64,000 bases of DNA, from positions 438,204 to 502,203 of the forward strand of contig CAUDUM010000002.1 in assembly GCA_958452575.1 (NCBI GenBank). The letters are read 5' to 3'. Below the pieces are notes generated by a model. It did no database searches and had not been told where the DNA came from. It saw nothing but the letters and a program-made list of their open reading frames with translations. The stretch is from an uncultured Eggerthellaceae bacterium. GTDB lineage: Bacteria; Actinomycetota; Coriobacteriia; Coriobacteriales; Eggerthellaceae. Positions 9,041-18,181 of the stretch are shown here, piece after piece. Numbering within the stretch: the first letter of the stretch is position 1; each line of letters begins with the position of its first letter. The translations under genes and the position numbers were made by a program.

Positions 9041-9703
9041 AGCAATGTCTCCTTGCAGAGATGGCGCAGCGGCGGACGATCCGCATCTTCAGACGCCCAG
9101 CTGGTCGCGCACCACCGCTTCCATTCTCGTCATTTGTCACCGCCCACTATAAAGGTTTTGGCGGAACAGCGCAGCAAGCGCGGCCCGCCCGCAACCAAAG
9201 CGGGATGGAAATCGGACAAAGGAGGTGGTTGGGAGACGAAAATCAGCCTCCTTGGCACTGTTTTTATCCAAACGGGCGGAGAGACCCCCTCCTTGCAGAG
9301 GTTTTCATCCCGAAAGGTTTTCGATGGATGAAAACCGCATCAAGGAGGCGAGGCGCCAATGCGAGAGGAAGGCCATCCTCCACCTCGTTCCATGGTGAAG
9401 CGCTCCACCGACGCTTCACCGCGCCGTCGTTGCGACGATGCGACGGGGGGGGGCGGCCCTTCGGTGACGGGGGACGGCCCTTCTGTCGCATATGAATAAC
9501 GTGACAAAAGGACCGTCCCCCATCACACATCCGTCACACATCCGTGATCCCCCGTCGCATCCATGCTCCCTCATCACCGATGTTTTGTCACGAGCCGGTA
9601 AAAACCGTTTGACAAGCGTCAAAGCGCGTCTACAATATCCCCGTATCAAATCGCATAGCGCATCCCGCCGAAGCGCCCTGGATCGCAAAGAGACTGGGCG
9701 TGG
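9041..9703. other. Long intergenic region upstream of feoAB with several hairpins
   Basis: I see no credible gene in these 660 bases. It holds a perfect 11-bp hairpin GGTTTTCATCC/GGATGAAAACC (9300-9336), another at about 9393-9420 (GGTGAAGCG/CGCTTCACC) and a GGACCGTCCCC motif near 9510. A TATAGT on the minus strand near 9142-9147 is a weak feoAB -10 candidate. A long feoAB leader or a small RNA is possible. Confidence 0.4.
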
Positions 9704-9811
9704 ATGGGACCTCTGGAGAATCCCGGCCGACCGGGTGCCGAAGGGGCAAGGCGAGCGGCAGTGACGAGTTGCCGCGCATCGCCGAAACTCTCAGGCAAAA
9801 GGACAGAGAGC
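9704..9811 (+). ncRNA. Glycine riboswitch (single aptamer)
   Basis: The sequence carries the hallmarks of the gcvT-type glycine aptamer in order: GGACCTCTGGAGA, GTGCCGAAGGGGCAAG, then AACTCTCAGGCAAAAGGAC followed by AGAG. Only one aptamer is recognisable. It sits about 130 bases upstream of the AGCS symporter gene on the same strand. A short stem CGCCG-N7-CGGCG followed by GTTTTC near 9830-9855 could be its expression platform or a ghost second aptamer. Uptake control by glycine is the expected role. Confidence 0.92.
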
Positions 9812-9938
9812 TACACGGTTGAATCGCAGCGCCGCATGATTCGGCGGTTTTCGGGTTTCAGCCGCGCGCTTCTCGCTTCCTCCTTTTCCAGCTCCCCCGC
9901 GACGGAATGCGTTCGGAACGTCGTGAAAGAGGGGAACC

Positions 9939-11432
9939 GTGGAAGCCTTCGAGAACATCCTTTCGACCATCGACACCTTCGTGTGGGGTCCGCCGCTGAT
10001 CGCGCTCATCCTGCTGGGCGGCATCTTTTTGACCATCCGCCTGCGCGCCCTGCAGTTCCCATGGCTGCCGCGCGCGCTGCGCTACACCTTCAGCAACGAG
10101 AAGGGCGCCGAGGGTGAGATCACCAGCTTCGCCGCCATGTGCACCGCGATGTCGGCCACCGTCGGCACGGGCAACATCGTGGGCATCGCCACCGCTGTTG
10201 TGACCGGCGGCCCGGGTGCGCTGTTCTGGATGTGGATGGCTGCGCTGTTCGGCATGGCGACTAAGTTCTCCGAAGGCCTGCTGGCCGTCAAGTACCGCAC
10301 CACCGACAAGAACGGCCATGTGCTGGGCGGCCCGTTCTACTACATCGAGAACGGCATGGGCCCCAAGTGGCGCTGGCTCGCCAAGGTGTTCGCGTTCTTC
10401 GGCATGTGCGTCGGCTTGTTCGGCATCGGCACGTTCACGCAGGTCAACTCGATCTCCAGCGCCGTCGTGGGCTTCTTCGACCCCAGCAACGCCTACATGG
10501 TGACCGTTCCTTTGATCGGCGTCGAGATCTCCGTCGCCGCCATCGTCGGCGGCCTGATCACCGCGATCTTCGCCGCGCTGGTCATCATCGGCGGCGTAAA
10601 GCGCATCGCACACGTGTCCGAGCGCGTGGTGCCCGGCATGGTCGTGGTGTTCCTGCTGTTCTCGTTCACGCTGATCATCTTCAACATCGACAAGATCCCC
10701 GCGGCGTTCTATACCATCATCACGCACGCGTTCGGCCTGCAGGCGTTCGGCGGCGGCATGCTGGGCGCCATCCTCATCGCGATGCAGCTGGGTCTGGCGC
10801 GCGGCATCTTCGCCAACGAGGCCGGCCTGGGCTCCGCCCCCATCGCCGCGGCTGCCGCCCAGACGCGCGAGCCGGCGCGCCAGGGCCTCGTTTCCATGAC
10901 CCAGACGTTCATCGACTCCATCATCATCTGCTCGATGACCGGCCTGGCGCTCGTGCTCACCGACACCTACGAGATCGGTCTCGAAGGCGCCGCCGTCACC
11001 ACCGCAGCGTTCCAGGCGGGCCTGCCGTTCCTGCCGCCCGAGGTCGTGTCGTTCATCTTGATGGTGTGCCTGGCGCTGTTCGGCTTCACCACCATCCTGG
11101 GCTGGAACTATTACGGCGAGCGCTGCCTGGAGTACCTGAGCGGACGCAACCAGAAGGCGGTGCTGGTGTATCGCTGGCTCTACATCGCCTGCATCTTCAT
11201 CGGCCCGTACATGACCGTCTCTGCTGTGTGGACCATCGCCGACATCTTCAACGCGTGCATGGCGGTGCCCAACATGATCGCCCTGTTTGCGCTATCGGGC
11301 GTGGTGGCCAAGGAGGCCCAGGACTACTTCCGCCGCCTGAAAGCCGCCAACGGCGACGAGAGCAAGATGGAGCCGCGCGCCGACGATGCCGCCGACTGGA
11401 AGACCCCCAAACCGGAGGGCGCAGGAGCGTAG
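9939..11432 (+). CDS. Sodium:alanine/glycine symporter (AGCS family)
   Basis: A 497-aa membrane protein with about 11 hydrophobic helices. It shows family motifs: AMSATVGTGNIVGIATAVV near residue 70, GPFYYIENGMG near 132 and RGIFANEAGLGSAP near 288. It imports alanine or glycine with Na+. The start is GTG at 9939 behind AAAGAGGGG. The glycine riboswitch in its leader suggests glycine as the relevant substrate. Because no gcv genes follow, the switch controls transport only. A strong terminator follows. Confidence 0.94.
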   Translation: MEAFENILSTIDTFVWGPPLIALILLGGIFLTIRLRALQFPWLPRALRYTFSNEKGAEGEITSFAAMCTAMSATVGTGNIVGIATAVVTGGPGALFWMWMAALFGMATKFSEGLLAVKYRTTDKNGHVLGGPFYYIENGMGPKWRWLAKVFAFFGMCVGLFGIGTFTQVNSISSAVVGFFDPSNAYMVTVPLIGVEISVAAIVGGLITAIFAALVIIGGVKRIAHVSERVVPGMVVVFLLFSFTLIIFNIDKIPAAFYTIITHAFGLQAFGGGMLGAILIAMQLGLARGIFANEAGLGSAPIAAAAAQTREPARQGLVSMTQTFIDSIIICSMTGLALVLTDTYEIGLEGAAVTTAAFQAGLPFLPPEVVSFILMVCLALFGFTTILGWNYYGERCLEYLSGRNQKAVLVYRWLYIACIFIGPYMTVSAVWTIADIFNACMAVPNMIALFALSGVVAKEAQDYFRRLKAANGDESKMEPRADDAADWKTPKPEGAGA

Positions 11433-11494
11433 GGGCGGGCCGCGATTCAAGAGGCGCACATCCCGCAAGGGATTAGCGACCGGATCACCGTGCG

Positions 11495-11538
11495 AAGCGC
11501 ATCGCCTGTCGCTTGGATCGGCAGGCGATGCGCTTTTT
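11495..11538 (+). terminator. Rho-independent terminator of the AGCS gene
   Basis: AAGCGCATCGCCTG pairs perfectly with CAGGCGATGCGCTT around a 13-base loop and runs into TTTTTT. Confidence 0.92.
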
Positions 11539-11784
11539 TCACCTTTGGACGACATCGTCCATCTCGCGTCGACAGTAAACTTATCCGCCACCAGGTATTT
11601 TGACGAACGGAAAGCGCATTTCGATGCCGATTTGCATCTTTGCCGTTTCTTGATGCACGCTCCATGTCGTCCATCGGCAAATAATGCGCATCAAGCACCC
11701 AAAAGCGCGTCACTCCGTCCCTCATTTCAGCTTGTACGAAAAAGGGAGCAGACCTTTTCGAAGCAGCTCCTTTCAAATCGACCC
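11539..11784. other. Intergenic stretch, possibly with a decayed reading frame
   Basis: No supported gene. On the minus strand a short open stretch reads protein-like (for example RFWVLDAHYLPMDDME) but has no good start. It may be a fragment of a lost gene. A GAAAAAGGGAGCAGACC half-palindrome lies near 11740. Confidence 0.25.
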
Positions 11785-12459
11785 TCAGCGACGCTCGAGG
11801 TGCAGCTTGTCGATGAGCTTGCGGTAGATGCGATCGCGGATCCACTGCTCGGTGGACAGGCGGATAGCGTCTTCCAGCGGCACCCAGCGCACGCCGCTGT
11901 TCTCGTCGGGCTTGATGCGGATCGGCTCGGCGGGATCGGCGATCGCCAAATACGTCACGTTGAGATGCAGATGCGAGCTCACGTACGCGCCGCGCTTCTC
12001 GTGCCCGTCGACGGTGAGCACCTCCAGGGAGTAGACGCCGCCCGGGCCGCAGAGCGGACGGAGGCCATCGACGGTCGGCGCCGAAGCCGCAGACGCATCA
12101 CCCGCCCCGTGCGCCTCCCCCGTCATCAAGCGCGCATGCGCGACGCCGGTCTCCTCCTGCAGCTCGCGCAGCGCCACCGCCGCAAGGTCGCACTCGCCAT
12201 CGGCATGACCGCCGATCCAACTCCACGAGTCGTAGATGTTGTGGTAGACGAGCAGCGTCTGAGTGAACGAGGGGTCGACGGCCCAGATCGAGCACGCCAT
12301 ATGCGCCTGGGCACTGCGGACGAAGCAATCCGGATCGGTGTCGAGCGCGCGCAGGATTACACGCTTGTCCGCCGCCTCCTGCTCGTTGAACGGATCGAAC
12401 GCGACGATCGCATCACGCAGCGCCTGACGATCCGCATCGTTTCTCTCATCCATCCCCAT
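11785..12459 (-). CDS. Nudix hydrolase (IPP-isomerase-like subgroup)
   Basis: A 224-aa cytosolic protein. The Nudix box is GGHADGECDLAAVALRELQE followed by ETGV. The spacing is shifted relative to the classic pattern (Cys at the first Glu position, Glu one residue before), but REL-EE-G is intact, and this GGHADG variant is known in many actinobacterial and clostridial Nudix proteins. The substrate is probably a nucleoside diphosphate derivative; it cannot be named. The start is placed at the ATG at 12459 behind GAGGAAGAGGG; ATG 12453 is also possible. Confidence 0.82.
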   Translation of the reverse strand: MGMDERNDADRQALRDAIVAFDPFNEQEAADKRVILRALDTDPDCFVRSAQAHMACSIWAVDPSFTQTLLVYHNIYDSWSWIGGHADGECDLAAVALRELQEETGVAHARLMTGEAHGAGDASAASAPTVDGLRPLCGPGGVYSLEVLTVDGHEKRGAYVSSHLHLNVTYLAIADPAEPIRIKPDENSGVRWVPLEDAIRLSTEQWIRDRIYRKLIDKLHLERR

Positions 12460-12481
12460 CCCCCTCTTCCTCGGCAAAAAA

Positions 12482-12532
12482 GGGGCAGTCCTCCTGCCAC
12501 GTTATCCAAAGGCGACAGGAGGACCGTTCCCC
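12482..12532. repeat. Imperfect hairpin GGGG-GTCCTCCTG between divergent genes
   Basis: GGGGCAGTCCTCCTG pairs with CAGGAGGACCGTTCCCC across a 19-base loop. It is similar to the other GGGAC-GTCC intergenic palindromes of this window. It lies between the Nudix gene and the EFR1 gene, which diverge from each other. Confidence 0.5.
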
Positions 12533-12630
12533 GTCGTGCTGATCACTTGCGTGCAACGCAGCGATTGTAGCATCATGGTCGCAACGCATCCGCCGCGCGG
12601 TGCGGCGGACCACGTCAAAAGGGGGTCACC

Positions 12631-13401
12631 ATGAAGATCTCGGCCGCGACCGTCCTGTATTTCAGCGGCACGTCCACAACCGAGAAGTACGCGAAGAGAT
12701 TCGCCGCCGCGCTCCCCTATCGCACATCCTTCAGCAATATCCCCGTGGGGAGGCGCTGCTACCTCAGGTTGGACACCGACAATCTGCTGGTCTTGGCGGC
12801 GCCGGTGTATGGCGGTTACATTCCTTCGTTCATCTGGGACACCCTCGCCAGCGTTTCCGGCAATTCCGCGCCGGCGGTCCTGCTCGCGGTGTACGGCGCG
12901 CGCGACTACGACAACGCGTTGCTCGAGATGAGCGGCAAGCTCGCGAGCAAGGGCTTCGTGACCGTGGGCGCTGCCGCGCTCGTCGCGCAGCACTCCATCG
13001 TGCCGTCGATCGCCGCCGGGCGCCCCAGCGACGCCGACCTGGACAGCGTGGCGGCTTTTGCCGCAACCATCGGCGAACGTCTCGACGGCATGGCATCGAT
13101 CGCCGATGTGCCCGCGTTCTCGTTCAAAGGCGAGATGGGCACGGGCGCCGCACCCGGCATCGTGCCTGCGGTGGTGGAGGAATACTGCATCGACTGCAGC
13201 ACATGCGCGTGGGGATGCCCGGCGTACGCCATCGAGGAGAGCAATCCGATCTGGACCGATCCCGAACGGTGCGTCTCGTGCATGCGCTGCATCGTCAACT
13301 GCCCGTCGTCCGCGCGCACGGTTCCCGAGCCGGTGCTCGCGGGCGCAAGCACCATGCTGGCCGAAGTCGCCGACCCGTTGAAAGCCAACGAGTTTTTCTA
13401 G
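12631..13401 (+). CDS. EFR1-type flavodoxin/ferredoxin protein
   Basis: A 256-aa protein. Residues 1-165 are flavodoxin-like (LYFSGTSTTEKYA as the FMN phosphate loop, then APVYGGYIP). Residues 185-240 carry two 4Fe-4S motifs: CIDCSTCAWGCP and CVSCMRCIVNCP. EFR1 proteins are electron carriers in anaerobes, frequently with no fixed partner. The ATG has AAAAGGGGG seven bases upstream. An FMN reductase-like gene follows after a terminator, so the two may exchange electrons, but they are separate transcription units. Confidence 0.88.
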   Translation: MKISAATVLYFSGTSTTEKYAKRFAAALPYRTSFSNIPVGRRCYLRLDTDNLLVLAAPVYGGYIPSFIWDTLASVSGNSAPAVLLAVYGARDYDNALLEMSGKLASKGFVTVGAAALVAQHSIVPSIAAGRPSDADLDSVAAFAATIGERLDGMASIADVPAFSFKGEMGTGAAPGIVPAVVEEYCIDCSTCAWGCPAYAIEESNPIWTDPERCVSCMRCIVNCPSSARTVPEPVLAGASTMLAEVADPLKANEFF

Positions 13402-13453
13402 AGGCGCGTCGGGCCCGTCGCAACCGTCGGGACCGCTGATAACTGCCCGCGCT

Positions 13454-13487
13454 GGCGGAACGTCGCCTCGGCTGCGTTCCGCCTTTT
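13454..13487 (+). terminator. Terminator after the EFR1 gene
   Basis: GGCGGAACG pairs with CGTTCCGCC across a 12-base loop and is followed by TTTT. Confidence 0.85.
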
Positions 13488-13541
13488 CATTTGCCGTGCG
13501 CGGTATCATGGAAGGGTTACCGACTATGAGGGGAGCAGATC

Positions 13542-14159
13542 ATGAAGGTTCTTCTGATCAACGGCAGCCCGCACAAGGAGGGCTGCACCTACACCGCGCT
13601 GCGCGAGGTCGCCGACACGCTCGAGGCAGAGGGCGTCGAGACCGAGATCGTGTGGATCGGCACCAAGCCGGTTGCCGGCTGCATCGCATGCGGCACATGC
13701 CGCGAGACGGGAAAATGCGTGTTCGACGACGTCGTGAACGAGACCATCGCCAAGCTGCCCGAAGCCGACGGCATCGTGGTGGGCTCGCCGGTGTACTACG
13801 GCGGCCCCAGCGGCCAGATCCACGCGTTTTTGGACCGACTATTCTATGCGGGCAGCGGTTTTTCCGGCAAGGTGGGCGCTGCGGTGATGAGCTGCCGCCG
13901 CGGGGGCGCTTCAGCGACGTTCGACGTGCTCAACAAGTACTTCGGCATGAACAACATGCCCATCGCCACCTCGCAGTACTGGAACCAGGTCCACGGCAAC
14001 ACGCCCGATCAGGTGCGCCAGGACGAGGAGGGCCTGCAGACCATGCGCACGCTAGCGCGCAACATGGCCTGGATGCTCAAGTGCATCGAAGCGGGCCGCG
14101 CCGCCGGCATCGAATACCCGCAGCACGAAGCCCCCATCAAGACGAACTTCGTCCGTTAG
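13542..14159 (+). CDS. Flavodoxin-family NAD(P)H-dependent FMN oxidoreductase
   Basis: A 205-aa protein of the FMN_red/iron-sulfur flavoprotein type. The N-terminus LLINGSPHKEGCTYTAL is the flavin phosphate-binding loop, and GSPVYYGGPSGQ near residue 85 is the second flavin loop. The segment CIACGTC-x5-C (residues 47-57) is a compact Cys cluster as in archaeal iron-sulfur flavoproteins. It probably moves electrons to quinones, FMN or an iron-sulfur partner. AGGGGAGCAGATC precedes the ATG. Confidence 0.88.
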   Translation: MKVLLINGSPHKEGCTYTALREVADTLEAEGVETEIVWIGTKPVAGCIACGTCRETGKCVFDDVVNETIAKLPEADGIVVGSPVYYGGPSGQIHAFLDRLFYAGSGFSGKVGAAVMSCRRGGASATFDVLNKYFGMNNMPIATSQYWNQVHGNTPDQVRQDEEGLQTMRTLARNMAWMLKCIEAGRAAGIEYPQHEAPIKTNFVR

Positions 14160-14212
14160 ACGCCTCAGCTGTGCGGCGTCGGGCCACGCCCTACCGCATC
14201 GCCCGTGCGTCG

Positions 14213-14512
14213 TCACACCAGGCGCGCAGTGGGGACGGCCACCATGTGGCCGGCGGCGTCCGCGAAGACGCTCATGGCGTCGTCGCGGCTGGAATACAGA
14301 TGCACGAAGGTGCCGGGCGCCTGCTTGCTCGGCGCCATCTCGAGCGCGGCCGCCTGCGAGCGCATGCTTTCACGCACGGCGCGGGCTTGCTCGGCCACTT
14401 CGGCGCGTCGCGCCGCCCTCCCCTGCTTACGCTCAACGGTGGCTTGGCGTTTCTCCGAACGCCGTCCATCGCTCGCCCCGCAACGTCTCGTCAGCTTCTC
14501 GCGGAGGCTCAT
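14213..14512 (-). CDS. Small basic protein of unknown function, translationally coupled to truA
   Basis: A 99-aa hydrophilic protein, rich in Arg, Lys and Ala in its first half (coiled coil likely) with a short beta-like C-terminal part (GTFVHLYSS). I do not recognise a family. It is accepted as real because its ATG (14512) overlaps the truA stop as ATGA and GGAGGG lies seven bases upstream. An alternative ATG is at 14518. It is the last gene of the leuS-truA operon. Confidence 0.65.
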   Translation of the reverse strand: MSLREKLTRRCGASDGRRSEKRQATVERKQGRAARRAEVAEQARAVRESMRSQAAALEMAPSKQAPGTFVHLYSSRDDAMSVFADAAGHMVAVPTARLV

Positions 14513-15330
14513 CGCCATCCCTCCGCCGGACCGCCTTCAGGTTCGGGGATCGATCCGCCCGGACCCGCATAGTTGACCTGCCAGAAATACAGCCCGGCAG
14601 CAGGGGCGTTCTCGCCGGCGGCGCGACGATCGCGCGCGGCAAGCACCTCTGCCACCCACTCGGGTGGGCGCTGACCGCGCCCCACCAGCGCAAGCGTGCC
14701 CACGATGGTGCGCACCATGGAGTGCAGGAACGCGTTTCCCACCACGCGGATCGCGATCATGTCATCCTCGCCCGCGGCGGTGACGCAGTCGATGTCGATC
14801 GCCGAGACGTTGCGGCACGTGGGCTTGCCCTCTGCCGATGCCGCCATGCAGAAGCTCTTGAAATCATGCTCGCCGATCAGATGGGCGGCACCGGCGCGCA
14901 TCGCGTCCACGTCGAGGTGCTTGGGCAGATGCCACACGCGATCCGCCAAAAGGACCGGCCGGTAGTCGCCCGTGAAGATGAAGTAGCGGTACACCCGCTC
15001 GACCGCGTCGAAGCGCGCAGAGAAACCTGATGGCGCCTCCTGCACGGCGGAAATCGCGATACGGTCGTCCACCAGGGCGTTGAGCGAGCGCTTGAGGCTG
15101 CGCGCCGTGCGGGCGGCAAGCTCCTCGTCGGAAAGATCGAAGCTGACCACCTGCCCGCGCGCATGCACGCCCGCATCGGTGCGGCCGGCGCACACCGTCT
15201 CGACATCGCGCCGATACAGCGTGCGCAGCGCAGTCTCGATCGAACCCTGCACCGTCAACTGCCCCGGCTGACGCGCGAACCCGCAAAACGGCGTGCCGTC
15301 ATAGGAGACGGTCAAGGCAACGGTGCGCAC
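14509..15330 (-). CDS. truA: tRNA pseudouridine(38-40) synthase TruA
   Basis: A 273-aa enzyme that converts uridines 38-40 of the tRNA anticodon arm to pseudouridine. The active-site motif AGRTDAGVHARGQ holds the catalytic Asp (about residue 52). SFDLSDEELAAR and the C-terminal FLHSMVRTIVGT and GLYFWQVNY segments are typical. The start is a GTG only 8 bases after the leuS stop, so translation is coupled to leuS. Confidence 0.95.
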   Translation of the reverse strand: MRTVALTVSYDGTPFCGFARQPGQLTVQGSIETALRTLYRRDVETVCAGRTDAGVHARGQVVSFDLSDEELAARTARSLKRSLNALVDDRIAISAVQEAPSGFSARFDAVERVYRYFIFTGDYRPVLLADRVWHLPKHLDVDAMRAGAAHLIGEHDFKSFCMAASAEGKPTCRNVSAIDIDCVTAAGEDDMIAIRVVGNAFLHSMVRTIVGTLALVGRGQRPPEWVAEVLAARDRRAAGENAPAAGLYFWQVNYAGPGGSIPEPEGGPAEGWR

Positions 15331-15338
15331 GTCGGCAC

Positions 15339-17903
15339 CTATTTCGCGACCACATTGACGAGGCGGCCGGGGACGACGATGGCCTTCTTGACCTCCTTGC
15401 CCGCGATGGCGGACTCGACGGCGGCCAGACCAGCGGCGCGAACCTCGTCCTCGGGGGCATCGGCGGCCACCATGATGCGTGCCTTGACCTTGCCGTTCAC
15501 CTGGACGGCGATCTCCACCTCGTCGGCCTTGGCCATCTCGGGGTCGAACGCGGGCCACGCCTCGGAGTGCACCGAGCCCTCGTGACCCAGCGCGGCATGC
15601 CACAGCTCCTCGGCCCAATGCGGGACGATGGGCGCCATTAACTTCACAAGCGTCTCGGCCAGATCGATGTCGAACGACTGGGCGTGATCGCACGAGCGGC
15701 GCTGCTCAAGCGACGTCTTGCGCAGGTAGTCGCCCACCGCGTTGGACAGCTCCATGATGGCGGCGATGGCGGTGTTGAAGTTGTTGCGGTCGAAGTCCTC
15801 GGCCACCTTGCCCACGACGCGATGGCGCTCGCGCAGCACGGTCTTGGCAACCTCGTGGATCTGCTCGGTGGCAACCTCCTCGCCCGCGAACAGCGTCTCG
15901 TCGTCAGCGGCGCCGACCAGGTCGAACACCTGGCGCCACACGCGGTTGAGGAACTTGTAGATGCCCGCCAGGCCGTCCTCGTTCCACAGCTTCTCCTTGT
16001 CCGGAGGGCCCATGAACAGCATGGTCGCGCGCACGGCATCGGCGCCGTAGCCGGCGATCATGTCCTCGGGCGACACGACGTTGCCCTTGGACTTGCTCAT
16101 CACGTCGCCATGGGAGTCGAGCACCATGCCCTGGCACAGCAGGTTCTTGAACGGCTCGTCGAAATCGAGCAGCCCCGCGTCGCGCAGCACCTTAGTGAAG
16201 AAGCGGCTGTACAGCAGATGCAGGATGGCGTGCTCGATGCCGCCGATGTACTGGTCGACCGGCAGCCAGTGGTTGGCGTTGGCCGGATCGAACGGCGCCT
16301 GGTCGTTGTGCGGATCGGTGTAGCGCATGTAATACCAGCTGGAGCACGTGAACGTGTCCATGGTGTCGGTCTCGCGGCGGGCCGGAGCGCCGCACACGGG
16401 GCAGGTGCACTTGGCGAACTCCTCGTGCGTGGCCAGCGTCTCGCCGGCGGACAGGTCGATGTCCTCGGGCAGCATCACGGGCAGGTCCTCCTCGGGCACC
16501 GGCACCACGCCGCAGTGCTCGCAGTGGATGGCCGGGATGGGGTTGCCCCAGTAGCGCTGGCGGCTGATCAGCCAATCGCGAAGACGGAACTCCACCTTGC
16601 GGCGGCCGGTGCCGGCGGCCTCCAAATCGGCGACGATCGCCGCCTCGCCGTCGGAGTGCTTGCCGCCCACCATGCCGGTGTACTTGCCGGACTGCACCAG
16701 GATGCCCTCGGCGGCATAGGCCGCCTCCCAGTCCACAGAGGTCACCACACGACCCTGCTCGTCCTTGAGCTGGGGATACAGCGGATCGTCCTCGCCCAGG
16801 ATGATGGGGATGATGGGCAGGTCGTACTTGCGGGCGAACTCGAAGTCGCGCTGGTCGCCGCAGGGCACGGCCATGACCGCGCCGGTGCCGTAGTCTGCCA
16901 CCACGTAGTCGGCCACCCACACGGGCACCTGCTCGCCGTTGATGGGGTTGATCATGTAGCGGCCCGTGAACACGCCGTGCTTCTCTCGGTCGCCCTGGGC
17001 GCGCTCGACGGCGCTCACCTTTTTGGCGGCCTCGGCAAACTCCATGACCTCCTGCTCGCGCTCGGTGCCGGCAACCAGATCGTGCAGACCGGCGTACTCG
17101 GGCGCCAGCACGAAGAAGCTGCAGCCGAACAGCGTGTCGGCGCGGGTGGTGAACACGGTGATCTTGGTCTCGGCGTCTTCCTTGCCCTCAAGCGGAGCCA
17201 GCGTGAAGTCGACCTCGGCGCCCTCGGAGCGGCCGATCCAGTTGGCCTGCTGCTGCTTGACGCGCTCGGGCCAGCCGTCCAGCTGATCCAGGTCGTCCAG
17301 CAGCTCCTGGGCGTAGTCGGTGATCTTGAAGTACCACTGCGTCAGGTCGCGCTTCTCGACCTCGGAGTCGCAGCGCCAGCAGCGGCCCTCGGTGACCTGC
17401 TCGTTGGCCAGCACCGTCTTGCAGCCGGGGCACCAGTTGACCGGGCTGTTGCGGCGCTCAACCAATCCGCGCTTCCAGAACTGCAAAAAGATCCACTGGC
17501 CCCAACGATAGTACTCGGGGTCGCACGCCACCACGGTGCGGTCCCAGTCATAGCTGAAGCCCATGCGCTTGAAGCTGGCCTTCTGCGTCTCGATGTTGGC
17601 ATAGGTCCACTTGGCGGGATGGCTGTGATGCTTGATGGCCGCATTCTCGGCCGGCAGGCCGAACGCGTCCCAGCCCATGGGGTGCAGCACGTTGAACCCG
17701 CGCATCTTGGAATAGCGGGCGATCACGTCTCCGTAGGTGTAGTTGCTCACGTGGCCCATGTGGATGTCGCCCGAGGGGTACGGGAACATCTCCAGCACGT
17801 ACTTCTTGGGCTTGGAACCATCGGTCTCGACCTTGTTCTGGCCGGTCTCTTCCCACACCTTCTGCCAGCGGGGCTCCAACTCATGCGGGTTGTACTGTTT
17901 CAT
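15339..17903 (-). CDS. leuS: Leucyl-tRNA synthetase
   Basis: An 854-aa class I aminoacyl-tRNA synthetase. The HIGH box appears as PYPSGDIHMGH near residue 43 and the KMSKS loop as VMSKSKGNVVS near residue 605. The CP1 editing domain lies between them, with a zinc-finger-type CPVC segment (residues about 495-515) and the CxxC of WCPGCKTV. The start at MKQYNPHELEP (17903) is by family comparison; an in-frame ATG at 17933 is possible and the ribosome site is weak for both. It is the first gene of the leuS-truA-small protein operon. Confidence 0.95.
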   Translation of the reverse strand: MKQYNPHELEPRWQKVWEETGQNKVETDGSKPKKYVLEMFPYPSGDIHMGHVSNYTYGDVIARYSKMRGFNVLHPMGWDAFGLPAENAAIKHHSHPAKWTYANIETQKASFKRMGFSYDWDRTVVACDPEYYRWGQWIFLQFWKRGLVERRNSPVNWCPGCKTVLANEQVTEGRCWRCDSEVEKRDLTQWYFKITDYAQELLDDLDQLDGWPERVKQQQANWIGRSEGAEVDFTLAPLEGKEDAETKITVFTTRADTLFGCSFFVLAPEYAGLHDLVAGTEREQEVMEFAEAAKKVSAVERAQGDREKHGVFTGRYMINPINGEQVPVWVADYVVADYGTGAVMAVPCGDQRDFEFARKYDLPIIPIILGEDDPLYPQLKDEQGRVVTSVDWEAAYAAEGILVQSGKYTGMVGGKHSDGEAAIVADLEAAGTGRRKVEFRLRDWLISRQRYWGNPIPAIHCEHCGVVPVPEEDLPVMLPEDIDLSAGETLATHEEFAKCTCPVCGAPARRETDTMDTFTCSSWYYMRYTDPHNDQAPFDPANANHWLPVDQYIGGIEHAILHLLYSRFFTKVLRDAGLLDFDEPFKNLLCQGMVLDSHGDVMSKSKGNVVSPEDMIAGYGADAVRATMLFMGPPDKEKLWNEDGLAGIYKFLNRVWRQVFDLVGAADDETLFAGEEVATEQIHEVAKTVLRERHRVVGKVAEDFDRNNFNTAIAAIMELSNAVGDYLRKTSLEQRRSCDHAQSFDIDLAETLVKLMAPIVPHWAEELWHAALGHEGSVHSEAWPAFDPEMAKADEVEIAVQVNGKVKARIMVAADAPEDEVRAAGLAAVESAIAGKEVKKAIVVPGRLVNVVAK

Positions 17904-18181
17904 GGTGACAGCTTTCTTCGCGGTGCCTGACATCCTGCATCGCCGCGATCGGGACGGACGCACGCGGCAGGCGCGCGACGACGTCCAAAAGGCGGCATGT
18001 TTTCGCAACGCCCCATTATAAAGGCAGATGGACGGCATGCGGAGGCGGACATGCAGGTTCCGAGCGATTTCCAAGAGCGAGCGCACGCACGATCGGGATG
18101 CGGAGGCATCGGCGTACCGCATCGGCACGCGGACGGCGGTTTGCGGACCGGCAGGATGCAGGCTCTTCCCCACCGCCGCAT

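Noticed and set aside
9264..9530. Small ORFs in the feoAB upstream region
   Set aside because: No ribosome binding sites, Arg/Pro-rich translations and overlap with hairpins.
15684..17930. 748-codon open frame antisense to leuS
   Set aside because: Codon-bias shadow in high-GC DNA; the sense strand encodes a complete leucyl-tRNA synthetase and the antisense protein is low-complexity.
17904..18181. T-box leader upstream of leuS
   Set aside because: No T-box sequence (TGGNACCGCG-like) or terminator stem was found in this short spacer.
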